From positions 1 through 58,217 of the forward strand of contig JACNJW010000023.1 of assembly GCA_014382365.1 (NCBI GenBank): 58,217 nt of DNA. The letters run 5' to 3'. The DNA is from SAR324 cluster bacterium. Lineage in GTDB: Bacteria; SAR324; NAC60-12. Below, piece by piece: positions 16,865 to 26,033 of this stretch (the first letter of the stretch is position 1; each line of letters opens with the position of its first letter). The notes beneath the pieces are model-generated. The model was not told where the DNA came from and did no database searches. It was given only the letters and a program-made list of their open reading frames with translations. The translations under genes and the position numbers were made by a program.

Positions 16865-17542
16865 ATGCAATTGTTTTTCAGGCAAACTATAATTTTGGTC
16901 TGGAAAGATGTGTTGATAGATTTGCGGCGTAAAGACAACTTGTTGTCCATGCTCTTGTTTGCGATCCTGACCTTGCTGATTTTTCAATTTGCAATGGGTG
17001 AAGAACCTGAATTGTTTTTGAGGGCGCTGCCTGGAGTAATCTGGATTGTTTTTCTGTTGAGTGGTGTGCTGGGACTTGGCAAGTCTTTTGTTCAAGAAGT
17101 GGAAACTGGTTGCATGGGTGGTTTATTAACAGCTCCGGTGGACCGAAGTGTCTTGTTTTTAGGTAAAATGCTGGCCAACACTTTGTTCATACTATTTACT
17201 CAACTGCTCTTTGTCCCTTTATGTCTCTTTCTTTTTGATGTCGAGGTTAAAAATTGGTTGGAATTTTCTCTGGTATTATTTTTTGGAACAGTAGGATTCA
17301 GTTCACTGGGAACTTTGTTGACTGCAATGACGGCTACAGTTCGTGGCAAAGATATGCTGTTGCCAATTTTAATTTTCCCCTTGATGGTTCCAAGTCTGTT
17401 ATGTGTTGTTCGTCTAACTGATTTTCTCTTCTTCGGATTTCATGCAGAAGAAGTCTGGTCCTGGTGGAAACTGCTCCTGGGGTTCGATGTGGTAATCTTT
17501 ACTCTTTCTTTGCTGGCATATGAATTTGTAGTGGAAGAATAG
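16865..17542 (+). CDS. ccmB: Haem exporter subunit CcmB
   Basis: 225 aa inner-membrane protein with about six hydrophobic helices. It matches CcmB of the cytochrome c maturation system: the N-terminal WKDVLIDLRRKD segment, ETGCMGGLLTAPVDRSVLFLGK in the first cytoplasmic loop, and TVRGKDMLLPILIFPLMVP, which is diagnostic. CcmB is the permease of CcmABC. No ccmA or ccmC is adjacent, so the locus is split, or this copy works with subunits elsewhere. Confidence 0.92.
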   Translation: MQLFFRQTIILVWKDVLIDLRRKDNLLSMLLFAILTLLIFQFAMGEEPELFLRALPGVIWIVFLLSGVLGLGKSFVQEVETGCMGGLLTAPVDRSVLFLGKMLANTLFILFTQLLFVPLCLFLFDVEVKNWLEFSLVLFFGTVGFSSLGTLLTAMTATVRGKDMLLPILIFPLMVPSLLCVVRLTDFLFFGFHAEEVWSWWKLLLGFDVVIFTLSLLAYEFVVEE

Positions 17543-17562
17543 CAGTTCACATAATAAATCTC

Positions 17563-17590
17563 TTGCAATTTTTAAAGTCCAAGATAGAAT
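17563..17590 (+). promoter_or_regulatory. Sigma-70-type promoter of tRNA-Gln
   Basis: A -35-like TTGCAA (17563-17568) and a -10-like TAGAAT (17585-17590) are separated by 16 bp. Initiation would fall near 17597, about 16 nt before the mature tRNA 5' end. Confidence 0.5.
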
Positions 17591-17612
17591 TGAAGGTTGC
17601 TGAGAGATTGTT

Positions 17613-17687
17613 TGGGGCGTAGCCAAGTGGTAAGGCATCGGGTTTTGATCCCGTGATTCGCAGGTTCGATCCCTGCCGCCCCAGCCA
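17613..17687 (+). tRNA. tRNA-Gln (UUG anticodon)
   Basis: Cloverleaf of 75 nt including an encoded CCA. The 7 bp acceptor is TGGGGCG with CGCCCCA, discriminator G17684, and CCA at 17685-17687. The anticodon stem CGGG/CCCG encloses the loop TTTTGAT with anticodon TTG, decoding CAA as glutamine. The T arm has GTTCGAT in its loop, and the U-A first pair is typical of tRNA-Gln. It lies between ccmB and an unknown membrane protein gene. Confidence 0.95.
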
Positions 17688-17762
17688 GTCAAGCAATCAA
17701 GCTATAGATTTCAACTTTCTTCTGCAGTCATCCCTGCACTGGGAAAATCCATTTCCCGAATC

Positions 17763-18578
17763 ATGACTGAAATTTCCCGACTTAAATACATTCAATGGCG
17801 TCCAATCGGAGTCTGTGATACCGGTGTAGGTAAAGAACGCAAAGCCCGGATGTTCACAAGAACTGACCTGGCAACGGTCACTTCTCCTAAAATCAGTCGT
17901 GACAACTGGCGCCAGCATCCTGAAGTTTTAAAACTAATTCAACGCTATGCACTTGATGTCGCAGCACTATCTCCGCTGACTGATAAAATGCAGTCACCTG
18001 AAATTGCTGCAATAGAATTAGTTGGTGCGGTTCTTGGACACGATCAAACACCAGTCTTAAATCAAGAATCATCAGCAGGAAGAGTTCAGTTTTTTCAGGT
18101 AAGTTTTAAGGAAGGTAAAACTAAAATCAATTTAGCAGGTAAATGGAAGAAGATATTCCAGTTTTTGCTGCTTACAGCGTTTGGGATTATAGGAACAGCG
18201 CTGATTATTTTTATCGTTAGCCAGTTAAGTCTGTTTACATTTAAGAAGACACAGGAAAGTGTTGCTGCATGCAGTACAAACAGACAAAAACCTGCATATT
18301 CAGAAGAGTTAAGAACACTAAGAACAACGTTAGTTGCTGAATTAAACAGTCTTCCTGCCTGGTCTACATTTAAGGAGGCACGTTTAAACTGCATCGGCGG
18401 TAGAATGAGTGTCCAGCAACAAGAACAACGATTGCTGACGTGCTTGTCAACTGTTCGGAACAGAACCCAAAATATGCCTTTAAAATCTCGGCCAAATCTC
18501 AAACAGATTCAAGCTTGCGCCACCACTCTCTGCAAGAAGAATTTACCTCACTTATATTCTTCATGCAAACGTTTCTAA
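17763..18578 (+). CDS. Unknown single-pass membrane protein with Cys-rich C-terminal part
   Basis: 271 aa, not recognised. An N-terminal cytoplasmic-looking part of about 130 residues is followed by one strong transmembrane segment (roughly 133-157, rich in Leu/Ile/Phe). The C-terminal part of about 110 residues has spaced cysteines that could form disulfides in the periplasm. The positive residues flanking the helix on its N side (KWKK) support an N-in topology. No signal peptide. It stands alone between tRNA-Gln and the MaoC operon. No function can be assigned. Confidence 0.7.
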   Translation: MTEISRLKYIQWRPIGVCDTGVGKERKARMFTRTDLATVTSPKISRDNWRQHPEVLKLIQRYALDVAALSPLTDKMQSPEIAAIELVGAVLGHDQTPVLNQESSAGRVQFFQVSFKEGKTKINLAGKWKKIFQFLLLTAFGIIGTALIIFIVSQLSLFTFKKTQESVAACSTNRQKPAYSEELRTLRTTLVAELNSLPAWSTFKEARLNCIGGRMSVQQQEQRLLTCLSTVRNRTQNMPLKSRPNLKQIQACATTLCKKNLPHLYSSCKRF

Positions 18579-18716
18579 AAAAACTCTGATCATGTTTGAT
18601 GTTGACAGTAAAACGAAGCAAGGTTAAACTTTTTCATTATTTATCTGAAAAATTTTCTACCACAAAAATTAATTACATGCAATACCAGTTACATTCATAG
18701 ACAAACAGTATCAAAG

Positions 18717-19157
18717 ATGATTGACAAAAATTTAATTGGTTATCAATTCCAAGCCGTTACGCTTACAGTTGAAGAGGGACGGCTAAAATTTTTGGCAAAA
18801 GCACTTGGGGAAACCGGAGAGATTTACACAAATCCTGATGCCGCAAAAGCTGCTGGACTACCAGGATTGTTGGCTCCTCCGACATTCCCATTTATACTGG
18901 AAATAGATGCACTCGATTTGGTAGATTTTATGGAATTACTGGGAGAGAGTCTTGAAAATTTACTGCATGGAGAAGAGAATTTCAACTATTATGCTCCAAT
19001 TTATGCTGGCGATAAAATCACTGTTTCTAAGGTGATAACTGATATTATCGACAAAAAGGAAGGAGCTTTGCAGTTTGTGAAATCTGACAACACTTTTACA
19101 AATCAGAAGGGCATAGTTGTTGCGGAAACGCACACTAATTATGTGTTTCGGAAATAG
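18717..19157 (+). CDS. MaoC-like hot-dog dehydratase, N-terminal type
   Basis: 146 aa with the FAS1/MaoC N-terminal dehydratase fold: LIGYQF opening, LAPPTFPFIL near 51-60, then NYYAPIYAGDKI and an ETHTNYVFR end. This half usually lacks the catalytic Asp/His pair and works as a heterodimer with a catalytic MaoC partner. That partner is the very next gene, overlapping or abutting by one base. Likely an (R)-specific enoyl-CoA or 3-hydroxyacyl-CoA hydratase half; substrate unknown. First gene of a four-gene coupled operon. Confidence 0.88.
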   Translation: MIDKNLIGYQFQAVTLTVEEGRLKFLAKALGETGEIYTNPDAAKAAGLPGLLAPPTFPFILEIDALDLVDFMELLGESLENLLHGEENFNYYAPIYAGDKITVSKVITDIIDKKEGALQFVKSDNTFTNQKGIVVAETHTNYVFRK

Positions 19158-19585
19158 TGGATCAATATATGAAACCACCAACATTCGATTCATTGAGTGT
19201 AGGAGATGAAATTCCTAGTTTAAAAACTCCAGCAGTTTCGCGTCATACTCTAGCACTGTATTGCGGTGCTTCCGGAGACCACAACCCAATTCATGTGGAC
19301 CTTGATTTTGCAAAATCTTCTGGCCTTGATGACGTGATTGCGCATGGAATGCTTTCAACAGGTTATCTGGGCCGGATGCTCACCAACTGGGTTCCACAGT
19401 CTGCAATCAAGAGTTGGAAAAACCGTTTCAGCGCAATGACACAAATTGGAGACAGCGTGACTTGCAGCGGAAAAATAATTGAAAAATTTGAAGACGGAGG
19501 AGAAAAATTTATCCGTCTTGAATTACAGACAAATACTGAATGTGTACAGACCATTATTGCTGAGGCTGTGGTCGTCCTGGAATAA
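19157..19585 (+). CDS. MaoC-like hydratase, catalytic half
   Basis: 142 aa hot-dog protein with the hydratase-2 motif: Asp41 and His46 in GDHNPIHVD, followed by IAHGML at 61-66. Pairs with the preceding N-type MaoC protein. The start is either a GTG overlapping the previous stop by one base (used here) or the ATG at 19169, which has GGA seven bases upstream and fits the family start slightly better. It sits 2 bp ahead of the CoA-transferase gene, suggesting hydration of an acyl-CoA made or consumed by that enzyme. Confidence 0.9.
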   Translation: MDQYMKPPTFDSLSVGDEIPSLKTPAVSRHTLALYCGASGDHNPIHVDLDFAKSSGLDDVIAHGMLSTGYLGRMLTNWVPQSAIKSWKNRFSAMTQIGDSVTCSGKIIEKFEDGGEKFIRLELQTNTECVQTIIAEAVVVLE

Positions 19586-19587
19586 TC

Positions 19588-20799
19588 ATGTCAACTCTTC
19601 TTTCCTCCTTAAAAATACTAGATTTTTCAACATTGCTACCGGGCCCTTTTGCGTCAATGATACTGGCAGATTTAGGTGCAGATGTCTTACGGGTGGAGTC
19701 ACCCACACGTCCGGATTTGGTGAGGGATCTATCTTCAAAGATTGAAGGCGGTTCAAGAATCCATGCAACACTAAATCGTTCAAAACATTCAATCGGATTA
19801 AACCTTAAACATCCGGATGCAGTTAAAATTGTTCAACAATTGGTGAGAAAATATGATATTGTTTTGGAACAGTTCCGACCTGGAGTAATGAAAAAACTGG
19901 GGTTGGATTATGAAACACTCTGCAAATACAATCCTGCACTCATATACTGTTCACTCACAGGTTATGGACAAACTGGACCTTATCGAAACCGTGCAGGACA
20001 CGACCTGAACTATCTGGCACTGTCTGGAGTCAGCAATTACAGTCGTCGAAAAAACGAATCCCCTGTACCTCTAGGTGTGCAGGTTGCTGATGTCGCTGGA
20101 GGTTCTTATCATGTAGTTATGGGGATTTTGGCAGCAGTAATCCAACGGCAACAAACTGGTGACGGTCAGGCAATTGATATCAGCATGGCAGATGCAATGT
20201 TCAGCATGAATGTTTTTGATGGTGCAGTCTGGCTGAATGGAGGGCCTGCAGCGGAACCTGAGTCAACATGGCTAAATGGTGGAACTATCTACGATTATTA
20301 TCAAACACAAGATGAACGTTGGCTTTCTGTCAGCAGTCTTGAACCACAATTTCTGGCTGCTTTGCTTAAGGCTATGGATCTCCCCGAGTCCTTACAGGAC
20401 ACACCGCTATCTTCACCAAATGCTCAAAAACGCTTAAAAACTATACTCAGGAAACGATTCTTGGAACGCACCTGGACTGAGTGGGAATCTGCTTTTGTTG
20501 ATTGTGATGCATGTGTTGAGTTGGTATTGAATTTTACAGAAGCAATGAAACACCCACACTTTGCTGCAAGGGGAATGCTGACAGAAGTCCGGGAATCTGA
20601 TGGCTCGATTCAAAAACAAATAGCCTCTCCATTCAAATTCTCTACAGCAACACTAGAATACCGACATACAGGAGCAGAGCTTGGTGAGCAAACAGATCTT
20701 GTTTTAAAAGAACTTGGTTATAATATGCAGGAAATTGAAAAACTAAAAAACACTCAAGTCTGTGCAGGATCCAATATGAATGAATTAGGGAGTAAATGA
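19588..20799 (+). CDS. CaiB/BaiF family (class III) CoA-transferase
   Basis: 403 aa, full length for the family. The N-terminal Rossmann part has LPGPFASMILADLGADVLRVE, VLEQFRPGV near 92-100 and SLTGYGQTGPY; the catalytic aspartate is Asp139 in GHDLNY. Such enzymes move CoA between carboxylic acids or racemise 2-methylacyl-CoA (AMACR branch). With two MaoC halves upstream, an acyl-CoA degradation or mesaconyl-CoA-like step is plausible, but the substrate is not readable. It overlaps the next gene by 4 bp (ATGA). Confidence 0.93.
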   Translation: MSTLLSSLKILDFSTLLPGPFASMILADLGADVLRVESPTRPDLVRDLSSKIEGGSRIHATLNRSKHSIGLNLKHPDAVKIVQQLVRKYDIVLEQFRPGVMKKLGLDYETLCKYNPALIYCSLTGYGQTGPYRNRAGHDLNYLALSGVSNYSRRKNESPVPLGVQVADVAGGSYHVVMGILAAVIQRQQTGDGQAIDISMADAMFSMNVFDGAVWLNGGPAAEPESTWLNGGTIYDYYQTQDERWLSVSSLEPQFLAALLKAMDLPESLQDTPLSSPNAQKRLKTILRKRFLERTWTEWESAFVDCDACVELVLNFTEAMKHPHFAARGMLTEVRESDGSIQKQIASPFKFSTATLEYRHTGAELGEQTDLVLKELGYNMQEIEKLKNTQVCAGSNMNELGSK

Positions 20800-22346
20800 A
20801 GAAAAAACAGGAACTGACTGCAAACGCCGGCAAATTGAATATACGGTATATTTTTGGAATGAAGCTGCGCAACTTCAGACAGGAAAAAGGGTATGGTCTA
20901 AAGGAGCTTGCTGCACTTACCGGACTGTCTGCATCATATATTAATGAGATTGAAAAGGGTAAAAAATATCCAAAAGCAGAAAAGATCATGCTGCTGGCAG
21001 AAGGATTAGATGTTAATTATGATGATCTTGTCTCAATCAGCATGACAGGTCGTTTAGGACAAATTTCAGAATTATTTTTTTCATCCTCAGTTCTGGGGTC
21101 TTTTCCCTTTCAACTTTTTGGTATCACATTTGAAAATGTGATGGAACTTTTCACTGCAGCACCAAAGAAGGCAGCAGCTCTCATCAGCACTTTGATGGAA
21201 ATTTCAAGAGCTTATGACATGAATGTTGAGCATTTCTTTCTCGCATCTCTGCGGGCCTATCAGGAAATGCACAACAATTATTTTGAGGATGTGGAAGAGT
21301 TGGCCGATCAGTTTGCAACTGAAAGACAATGGAACCGCTTTCCTCCTCCAACTCGCGAAGAGTTGATTGAAACTCTAGTTCAACTTCATCAGGTAGAGGT
21401 GAGAGTCACTGACTTTACAAAAATTCCTGAACTGGCAGGTCAGCGGTATATATTTTTGCCTGGTAAGACATCACAATTATTATTAAATGACCAGCTTTCA
21501 CCATCACAGCATGTTTACTCGATGGCTCTGCAAATTGGCTATTCTGAGCTAAAAATACGCAAACAGCTTCGAACTTCACCCTGGAAAAAATTCAATTCAT
21601 TCGATCAGGTAATGGATAATTTTCGCGCATCTTATTTTGCAGGTGCCCTGATGATCAACCGTTTTCAGGTAGAGGAAGAGGTACAAAAAATATTTCAGTC
21701 TGCAAGCTGGAATGGTGAAGCAGTTCTTTCTTTGCTGAGACGTCATGAAGTAACACCGGAAACTTTTTTGCATCGACTCAGTCAGATTCTTCCAGGTCTT
21801 TTCAATATCAATGAGCTACACTATTTGCGTTTTGAACATTTTGTTGGAAAAAATGAAATAAGACTGACCAAAGAATTGAATATGCCAAGAACACTGGTCC
21901 CCAGCGGTGTTCGTTTAAAAGAACACTATTGCCGACGCTGGCTGCCTGTTTCCTTACTGAAAGATTTGGAAGTAAAACAGCAAAACAGTGATTCAAATAA
22001 AATGCTCATTCGAGCTCAAAGGGCGCAGTTTATGGAAAGTGGTGACGAGGTGCTTTTTATTTCGATTGCACATCCATTGCGTTTACAAACGAAGATTAAC
22101 CGCTGTGTTTCACTTGGATTGAGGGTAGATAGTGCTTTAATAGAAAAAGTAAAATTCTTAAATGATCCTCAAATACCTGTTAAGGAAGTAAACCAAACCT
22201 GCGAACGGTGTCCATTAGCGGAAAGTGAGTGCGCTGAACGAACTGCACCGCCTGTGGTTTTTACACATGAAGAGCAAGAGGATCAGTTAAATCAAACGCT
22301 GGAACAGTTGGTTGTCGAATATCGTGAGAAAAAACTCAGAATTTAA
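20796..22346 (+). CDS. XRE-family regulator with ImmA/IrrE-like and short-chain acyl-CoA sensing domains
   Basis: 516 aa. A Cro/XRE helix-turn-helix lies at about residues 22-78 (LKELAALTGLSASYINEIEKG). The centre is an ImmA/IrrE-like domain whose metal site is degenerate: where AHELGH-type residues are expected it reads QHVYSMALQIGY. The C-terminal third is the DUF2083 type of RamB/MccR/ScfR regulators, with a CERCP...C cluster near the end. Known relatives control acetate/propionate or fatty acid genes. Translationally coupled to the CoA-transferase gene, so probably the operon's own regulator responding to its acyl-CoA. Confidence 0.85.
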   Translation: MKKKQELTANAGKLNIRYIFGMKLRNFRQEKGYGLKELAALTGLSASYINEIEKGKKYPKAEKIMLLAEGLDVNYDDLVSISMTGRLGQISELFFSSSVLGSFPFQLFGITFENVMELFTAAPKKAAALISTLMEISRAYDMNVEHFFLASLRAYQEMHNNYFEDVEELADQFATERQWNRFPPPTREELIETLVQLHQVEVRVTDFTKIPELAGQRYIFLPGKTSQLLLNDQLSPSQHVYSMALQIGYSELKIRKQLRTSPWKKFNSFDQVMDNFRASYFAGALMINRFQVEEEVQKIFQSASWNGEAVLSLLRRHEVTPETFLHRLSQILPGLFNINELHYLRFEHFVGKNEIRLTKELNMPRTLVPSGVRLKEHYCRRWLPVSLLKDLEVKQQNSDSNKMLIRAQRAQFMESGDEVLFISIAHPLRLQTKINRCVSLGLRVDSALIEKVKFLNDPQIPVKEVNQTCERCPLAESECAERTAPPVVFTHEEQEDQLNQTLEQLVVEYREKKLRI

Positions 22347-22354
22347 ACTGATGA

Positions 22355-23104
22355 TCAAAGAGGGAAGAAATAGCTAAGATAAATCGTGTGCAGTTGACTT
22401 TGTTTGAGGAATCCATTTGAACCTGAAGCACTGAGAAAGGGGACCTGCTGACCTGCTGAAAATCTATAAAATAATAAGAAATTTGAGGTCAAAAAATACG
22501 AAGCTCCTGCTTCAAGAGCAAGTGCTGTTTCATCCACAAAAGTTTCATCATTTCCGGTTGCAGCAAAACGTATTTTGCTAAATTGCACTCCTCCGCCATA
22601 ATGCAAATAGAAGTCACGATTAATTTTTGGAGACAAAGAATACCAGAGATTGTTTTGAACTACTTCCAGTCTTTGTCCGGTTTTACCTTGATGAGTCAAG
22701 GACTTGCTATGTTCAACAATTGTAACCTGCCTTTCAAATTCTACCATCTGTTCCTCCCACAAGTATGTCAGATTAAAACCGACACCGTTTGCAGTTCCAT
22801 CTGAATTTAAAATAAGCACATCATCTGCAACCGTCAGCCGGACCCTCCTGAAACCAACACCAAAATAAAATCCTTGTGATCGGGCAGTTGTTCCGGTGAC
22901 AAAAAAGTCGGGCTCCGGAGTTGCTTCCCTTGATTCATAACTTTGCTTTCCCTTAACCTTAAAATCCTTAGAAGAAGATTCCTGTGCGTAGCTTACTCCT
23001 GCTAGTATCATGCAACAGCAAAGCATCAGCAAGCACCTGGTTAAATTGCAGCAGACCAGAATGCTGTCTTTACTTAAATTTATTGAATACTTGTGTTTTT
23101 TCAT
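22355..23104 (-). CDS. Putative outer-membrane beta-barrel protein
   Basis: 249 aa, family not recognised. A signal peptide (basic start, hydrophobic Cys-rich core at 15-35, cut after SYA near residue 40) precedes alternating aromatic/polar strands, e.g. GFYFGVGFRRVRLTV. The C-terminus ends in a barrel-like strand (IYLSYFFPL). It resembles small OmpA-like or OmpW-like barrels of about eight strands. It begins 4 bp after the lptD stop, so it is cotranscribed with the LPS-assembly gene and may be an envelope partner. The stop is 8 bp from the convergent regulator gene. Confidence 0.75.
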   Translation of the reverse strand: MKKHKYSINLSKDSILVCCNLTRCLLMLCCCMILAGVSYAQESSSKDFKVKGKQSYESREATPEPDFFVTGTTARSQGFYFGVGFRRVRLTVADDVLILNSDGTANGVGFNLTYLWEEQMVEFERQVTIVEHSKSLTHQGKTGQRLEVVQNNLWYSLSPKINRDFYLHYGGGVQFSKIRFAATGNDETFVDETALALEAGASYFLTSNFLLFYRFSAGQQVPFLSASGSNGFLKQSQLHTIYLSYFFPL

Positions 23105-23108
23105 TCAA

Positions 23109-25655
23109 CTATTCCAAGTTCGGCAATATCTGCTCCGGAAACGCAATCCCTCCCAGATTGATGTAGGCATAAAGGGTTCGGTCAATGTATTCTTTTTCCC
23201 GTCCGCTGCTGGTTGTTGTTTTGTCTACTTTTTCCGTCAAAGCAATTCGAATGTTCCAGCAGTCAGGTCGGTAGTTTAAAGTGAAAGCACTTGAAGTTAA
23301 TCGTCGTCGATAGTTATAGCTGTCTGCATCCAAATTCACTGTTCCTGAAAATCCCAGCGCCAGCTCATCACTTGTTTCAAAACTGTTGCTGAAGCCAAAA
23401 GTATTGGCAACAGCGACCTCTTTTCCAAATGGTGTTTGATAGGCTAATTTGTTTTTACGGAAATTAACTGCGGCTTTGTTATGCTCACTGACACCAAATC
23501 CAAAACTGGCAGAGTATTCCACAATTTGACGTTTTTGATGGTGGTAGCGGTTAAAATAATTTATTGAAAATCCAGGACCTGGCGTGAAAGAAAAAAAAGT
23601 CCGCAGCGGCAAAAGGGATTGACCTGCTTCAGTTTCATTACCCTTTGCTGCAGGTCCAAGCGGTTGAAAATTTGGATCCTTTTTTAAAACATCATAATGC
23701 TGGACTAAGTTCAAACTTGCCATGGTCCAACTTTTCCCTTCACGCGTTTGACCACGAGTTTGATTATTAAGCAGAGGAATCACTCCTTTTTCTGTATAGC
23801 TTAATAATTTATCTTTTAGTTGTGCACTGTATGACTCATCCAGTAGATTATTCAACTGTTCAATAAATAATTTTTCAGATCCAAATTCTTGACCTAGTAT
23901 TAGCTCTAATTTGCGGATCACTGCTTCATCAATGTGATTCTTCCGCATTCTGTTTAAAGAGAGTGATGTTAATTTTACACTCCGTTCAAAGTAACGTCTC
24001 TTGACCAGCAGTACATTTTCCAAACGTAATGTAGTGATCCTCTGTGTAGAAACTCCCCCACCAAAGGGTACACCGGAATCAGATGTCTGCAGTACATCCT
24101 CGATGTAATTGTATTGCAGACGGGTTTTTATCAAGTGTTTGAAACGGCTTATTATGCCAGTCTGTTTTGAATAAATTCGAGACAATGTTGTATTGATCTC
24201 TGCTTTTCCATCCAGGATTTGGAAACCATAAGCATCTTCACTTCCCAGCACCTTCGGATCACGGACTTTATAACTGGAGAGGTTTTTTCCTACATTTATA
24301 CTTACATTAAAAAGTCGAAAAACTGGCGCCTGAAGATCCAACCGCGGTGTTGCGGTGATCCCCTCACCATTATACCCTTGCACTCTAAAATAACGGATTA
24401 CAGAACCACTGACTGCCCCGGATAAAGTAGTTTTAGTGCTGCGCCAAAATGTATCACTAAATTGAAATGAAAGTGCTGGCAGATATTGTATTTGTGTGAG
24501 ATCAATTTTGTTGTTTAAAAGTGCTAATTCACTGAAGTTACGTGTTTGAGATGCAGAAAAAGTAACACTTCCTTTTGAAAATTGTCTGTTAATGCTGGCA
24601 GAAAAATTTTGCGCGGTATTGGGATCAGGTTTATCAAGCAGTTCGTACTCCTTTTGGAACTGACTGTCACTGTAAAGCAGTCCAGAAGCAATCAGCCGGC
24701 TCTGTTTGTCTAGTTGCTGGTTATGGTTAAATTGAAATTTAAAGCGTTGTGGATGTAGTTTTGAAGATTCTATTTCATCTGCATTCAAACTACCGGATTC
24801 ATTTTCTGGATCACGTGCATCCCTCTCAAAAAATTGCTGGTATTTAATTTCACCTCTCATTCCTTCCGACCAGGCGTATTGATAATCCAGCCTTAACCCT
24901 GGCCCGCGTCTTTCCACCCAGTCATAAGTTAAAGTCAAATCCTGCTCTGGATCAATTGCCCAGAAGTATGGAATGCCAATACGATATCCCAAATCCCATT
25001 TATTAACACTGCTCCTCACAATCAAATATTCTGGTGGAAGGAAACCGGATTGCCTGTGTTTAACTGTGGGCCAGGCAAGATATGGAAAGTAAAATACCGG
25101 AACTCCTCCAACTCTTAAAACTGAGCTGCGTGACGATGAAAAATTTTGCGTATAATAATTTATTTCGCTGCCTGTTATTTGCCAGGCTGGAGCCTTCGAG
25201 TTACAAGTGGTGAATGTGCAGTTTTGTGCAACATATTTGTTTGGGCCTTCTCGACGGACTTCTTTTGCAGTCATATAAGCTTTACTGGCTGAATCATAAA
25301 CGATGGTTTCTTTAAAAATACCGGTGCCGTCTTTGATATTAATCTCCAGTTCATCCATCACTGCAACCATATTACCTTCAGTAACTCTGACATAACCTCT
25401 GGCTGTTAATTTGTTAGATTCCGGTTGATAACTTATTTCTGTGCTTTCCACTGTAATTCCCTCCCACGCTACTTTTGCATTCCGGTAAAGAAAAGTCCCA
25501 GTTTCAGGATTGTGAGTATAGGATTGTGTCTGAATTGAAAGTTGCGGTATAACCACCTCATTTTGCGAAAATGCTGAGGACGGCATACAAAAAATAAACA
25601 CTGTCAACCAGACAAGAAAATAGTTCCTGAAACTTAAAAATAAAGTGGTTTGCAT
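23109..25655 (-). CDS. lptD: LPS-assembly protein LptD
   Basis: Outer-membrane beta-barrel that inserts LPS. I start at the ATG at 25655 because it gives a clean signal peptide (MQTTLFLSFRN, hydrophobic core, cut near AFSQ), 848 aa. An in-frame ATG at 25727 is the alternative (872 aa). After the signal come OstA/LptA-like beta-jellyroll repeats (YRNAKVAWEG, LTARGYVRV). Then a Cys pair in QNCTFTTCN, the conserved VPVFYFPYLAWPT plug region, a long LptD barrel, and a C-terminus with the Cys-containing FTLNYRPDCWNI segment typical of LptD. Downstream is a small barrel protein in the same operon. lptE is not visible. Confidence 0.93.
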   Translation of the reverse strand: MQTTLFLSFRNYFLVWLTVFIFCMPSSAFSQNEVVIPQLSIQTQSYTHNPETGTFLYRNAKVAWEGITVESTEISYQPESNKLTARGYVRVTEGNMVAVMDELEINIKDGTGIFKETIVYDSASKAYMTAKEVRREGPNKYVAQNCTFTTCNSKAPAWQITGSEINYYTQNFSSSRSSVLRVGGVPVFYFPYLAWPTVKHRQSGFLPPEYLIVRSSVNKWDLGYRIGIPYFWAIDPEQDLTLTYDWVERRGPGLRLDYQYAWSEGMRGEIKYQQFFERDARDPENESGSLNADEIESSKLHPQRFKFQFNHNQQLDKQSRLIASGLLYSDSQFQKEYELLDKPDPNTAQNFSASINRQFSKGSVTFSASQTRNFSELALLNNKIDLTQIQYLPALSFQFSDTFWRSTKTTLSGAVSGSVIRYFRVQGYNGEGITATPRLDLQAPVFRLFNVSINVGKNLSSYKVRDPKVLGSEDAYGFQILDGKAEINTTLSRIYSKQTGIISRFKHLIKTRLQYNYIEDVLQTSDSGVPFGGGVSTQRITTLRLENVLLVKRRYFERSVKLTSLSLNRMRKNHIDEAVIRKLELILGQEFGSEKLFIEQLNNLLDESYSAQLKDKLLSYTEKGVIPLLNNQTRGQTREGKSWTMASLNLVQHYDVLKKDPNFQPLGPAAKGNETEAGQSLLPLRTFFSFTPGPGFSINYFNRYHHQKRQIVEYSASFGFGVSEHNKAAVNFRKNKLAYQTPFGKEVAVANTFGFSNSFETSDELALGFSGTVNLDADSYNYRRRLTSSAFTLNYRPDCWNIRIALTEKVDKTTTSSGREKEYIDRTLYAYINLGGIAFPEQILPNLE

Positions 25656-26033
25656 GTTTAAGGTGGAACTTGAACCGAATTGCTGGTGAATTGAATTACT
25701 GTGTGCTAATGCTGACAAAGGATTCATAAATTGGCGGGAAACGACTAAATATCAAACCAACAGTGCCTAGCAGCTAGACAATCTTTGAGCTGGCATTGCT
25801 ACAGTTCCAATTTTAAAAAATGAAGTAATTGCTGTACTTTATCCGAAATGTGGTGTCACATGCAAACTTTTTGCATCTCCAGTATCATCTCTCACTTGAT
25901 CAATAATTATCTAAACTAAGATCTAAATTATACAGCTTTCTTTTTCAAATCTGATGGATTTTGTGTTATTATCGTGGTATTCCGATCAGGCTTCCTGAAA
26001 GGTTTGTATTGTACAATTGAACAAGGAATAAAT
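25656..26033. other. Intergenic region between lptD and the SNase-like gene
   Basis: 378 bp between divergent genes. It should hold promoters for both, but I find no confident -35/-10 pair. A short imperfect palindrome (CTAGCAGCTAG) lies near 25767. No RNA gene or additional coding region is evident. Confidence 0.4.

Noticed and set aside
18095..18502. 135-codon minus-strand open frame opposite the unknown membrane protein
   Set aside because: Composition and lack of start signals mark it as antisense shadow; the plus frame has a good transmembrane helix and starts cleanly.
25787..25807. Possible sigma-54 promoter (TGGCATTGC) upstream of the SNase-like gene
   Set aside because: The GG and GC elements are only 4 bp apart instead of the required 10, so it cannot be a -24/-12 promoter.
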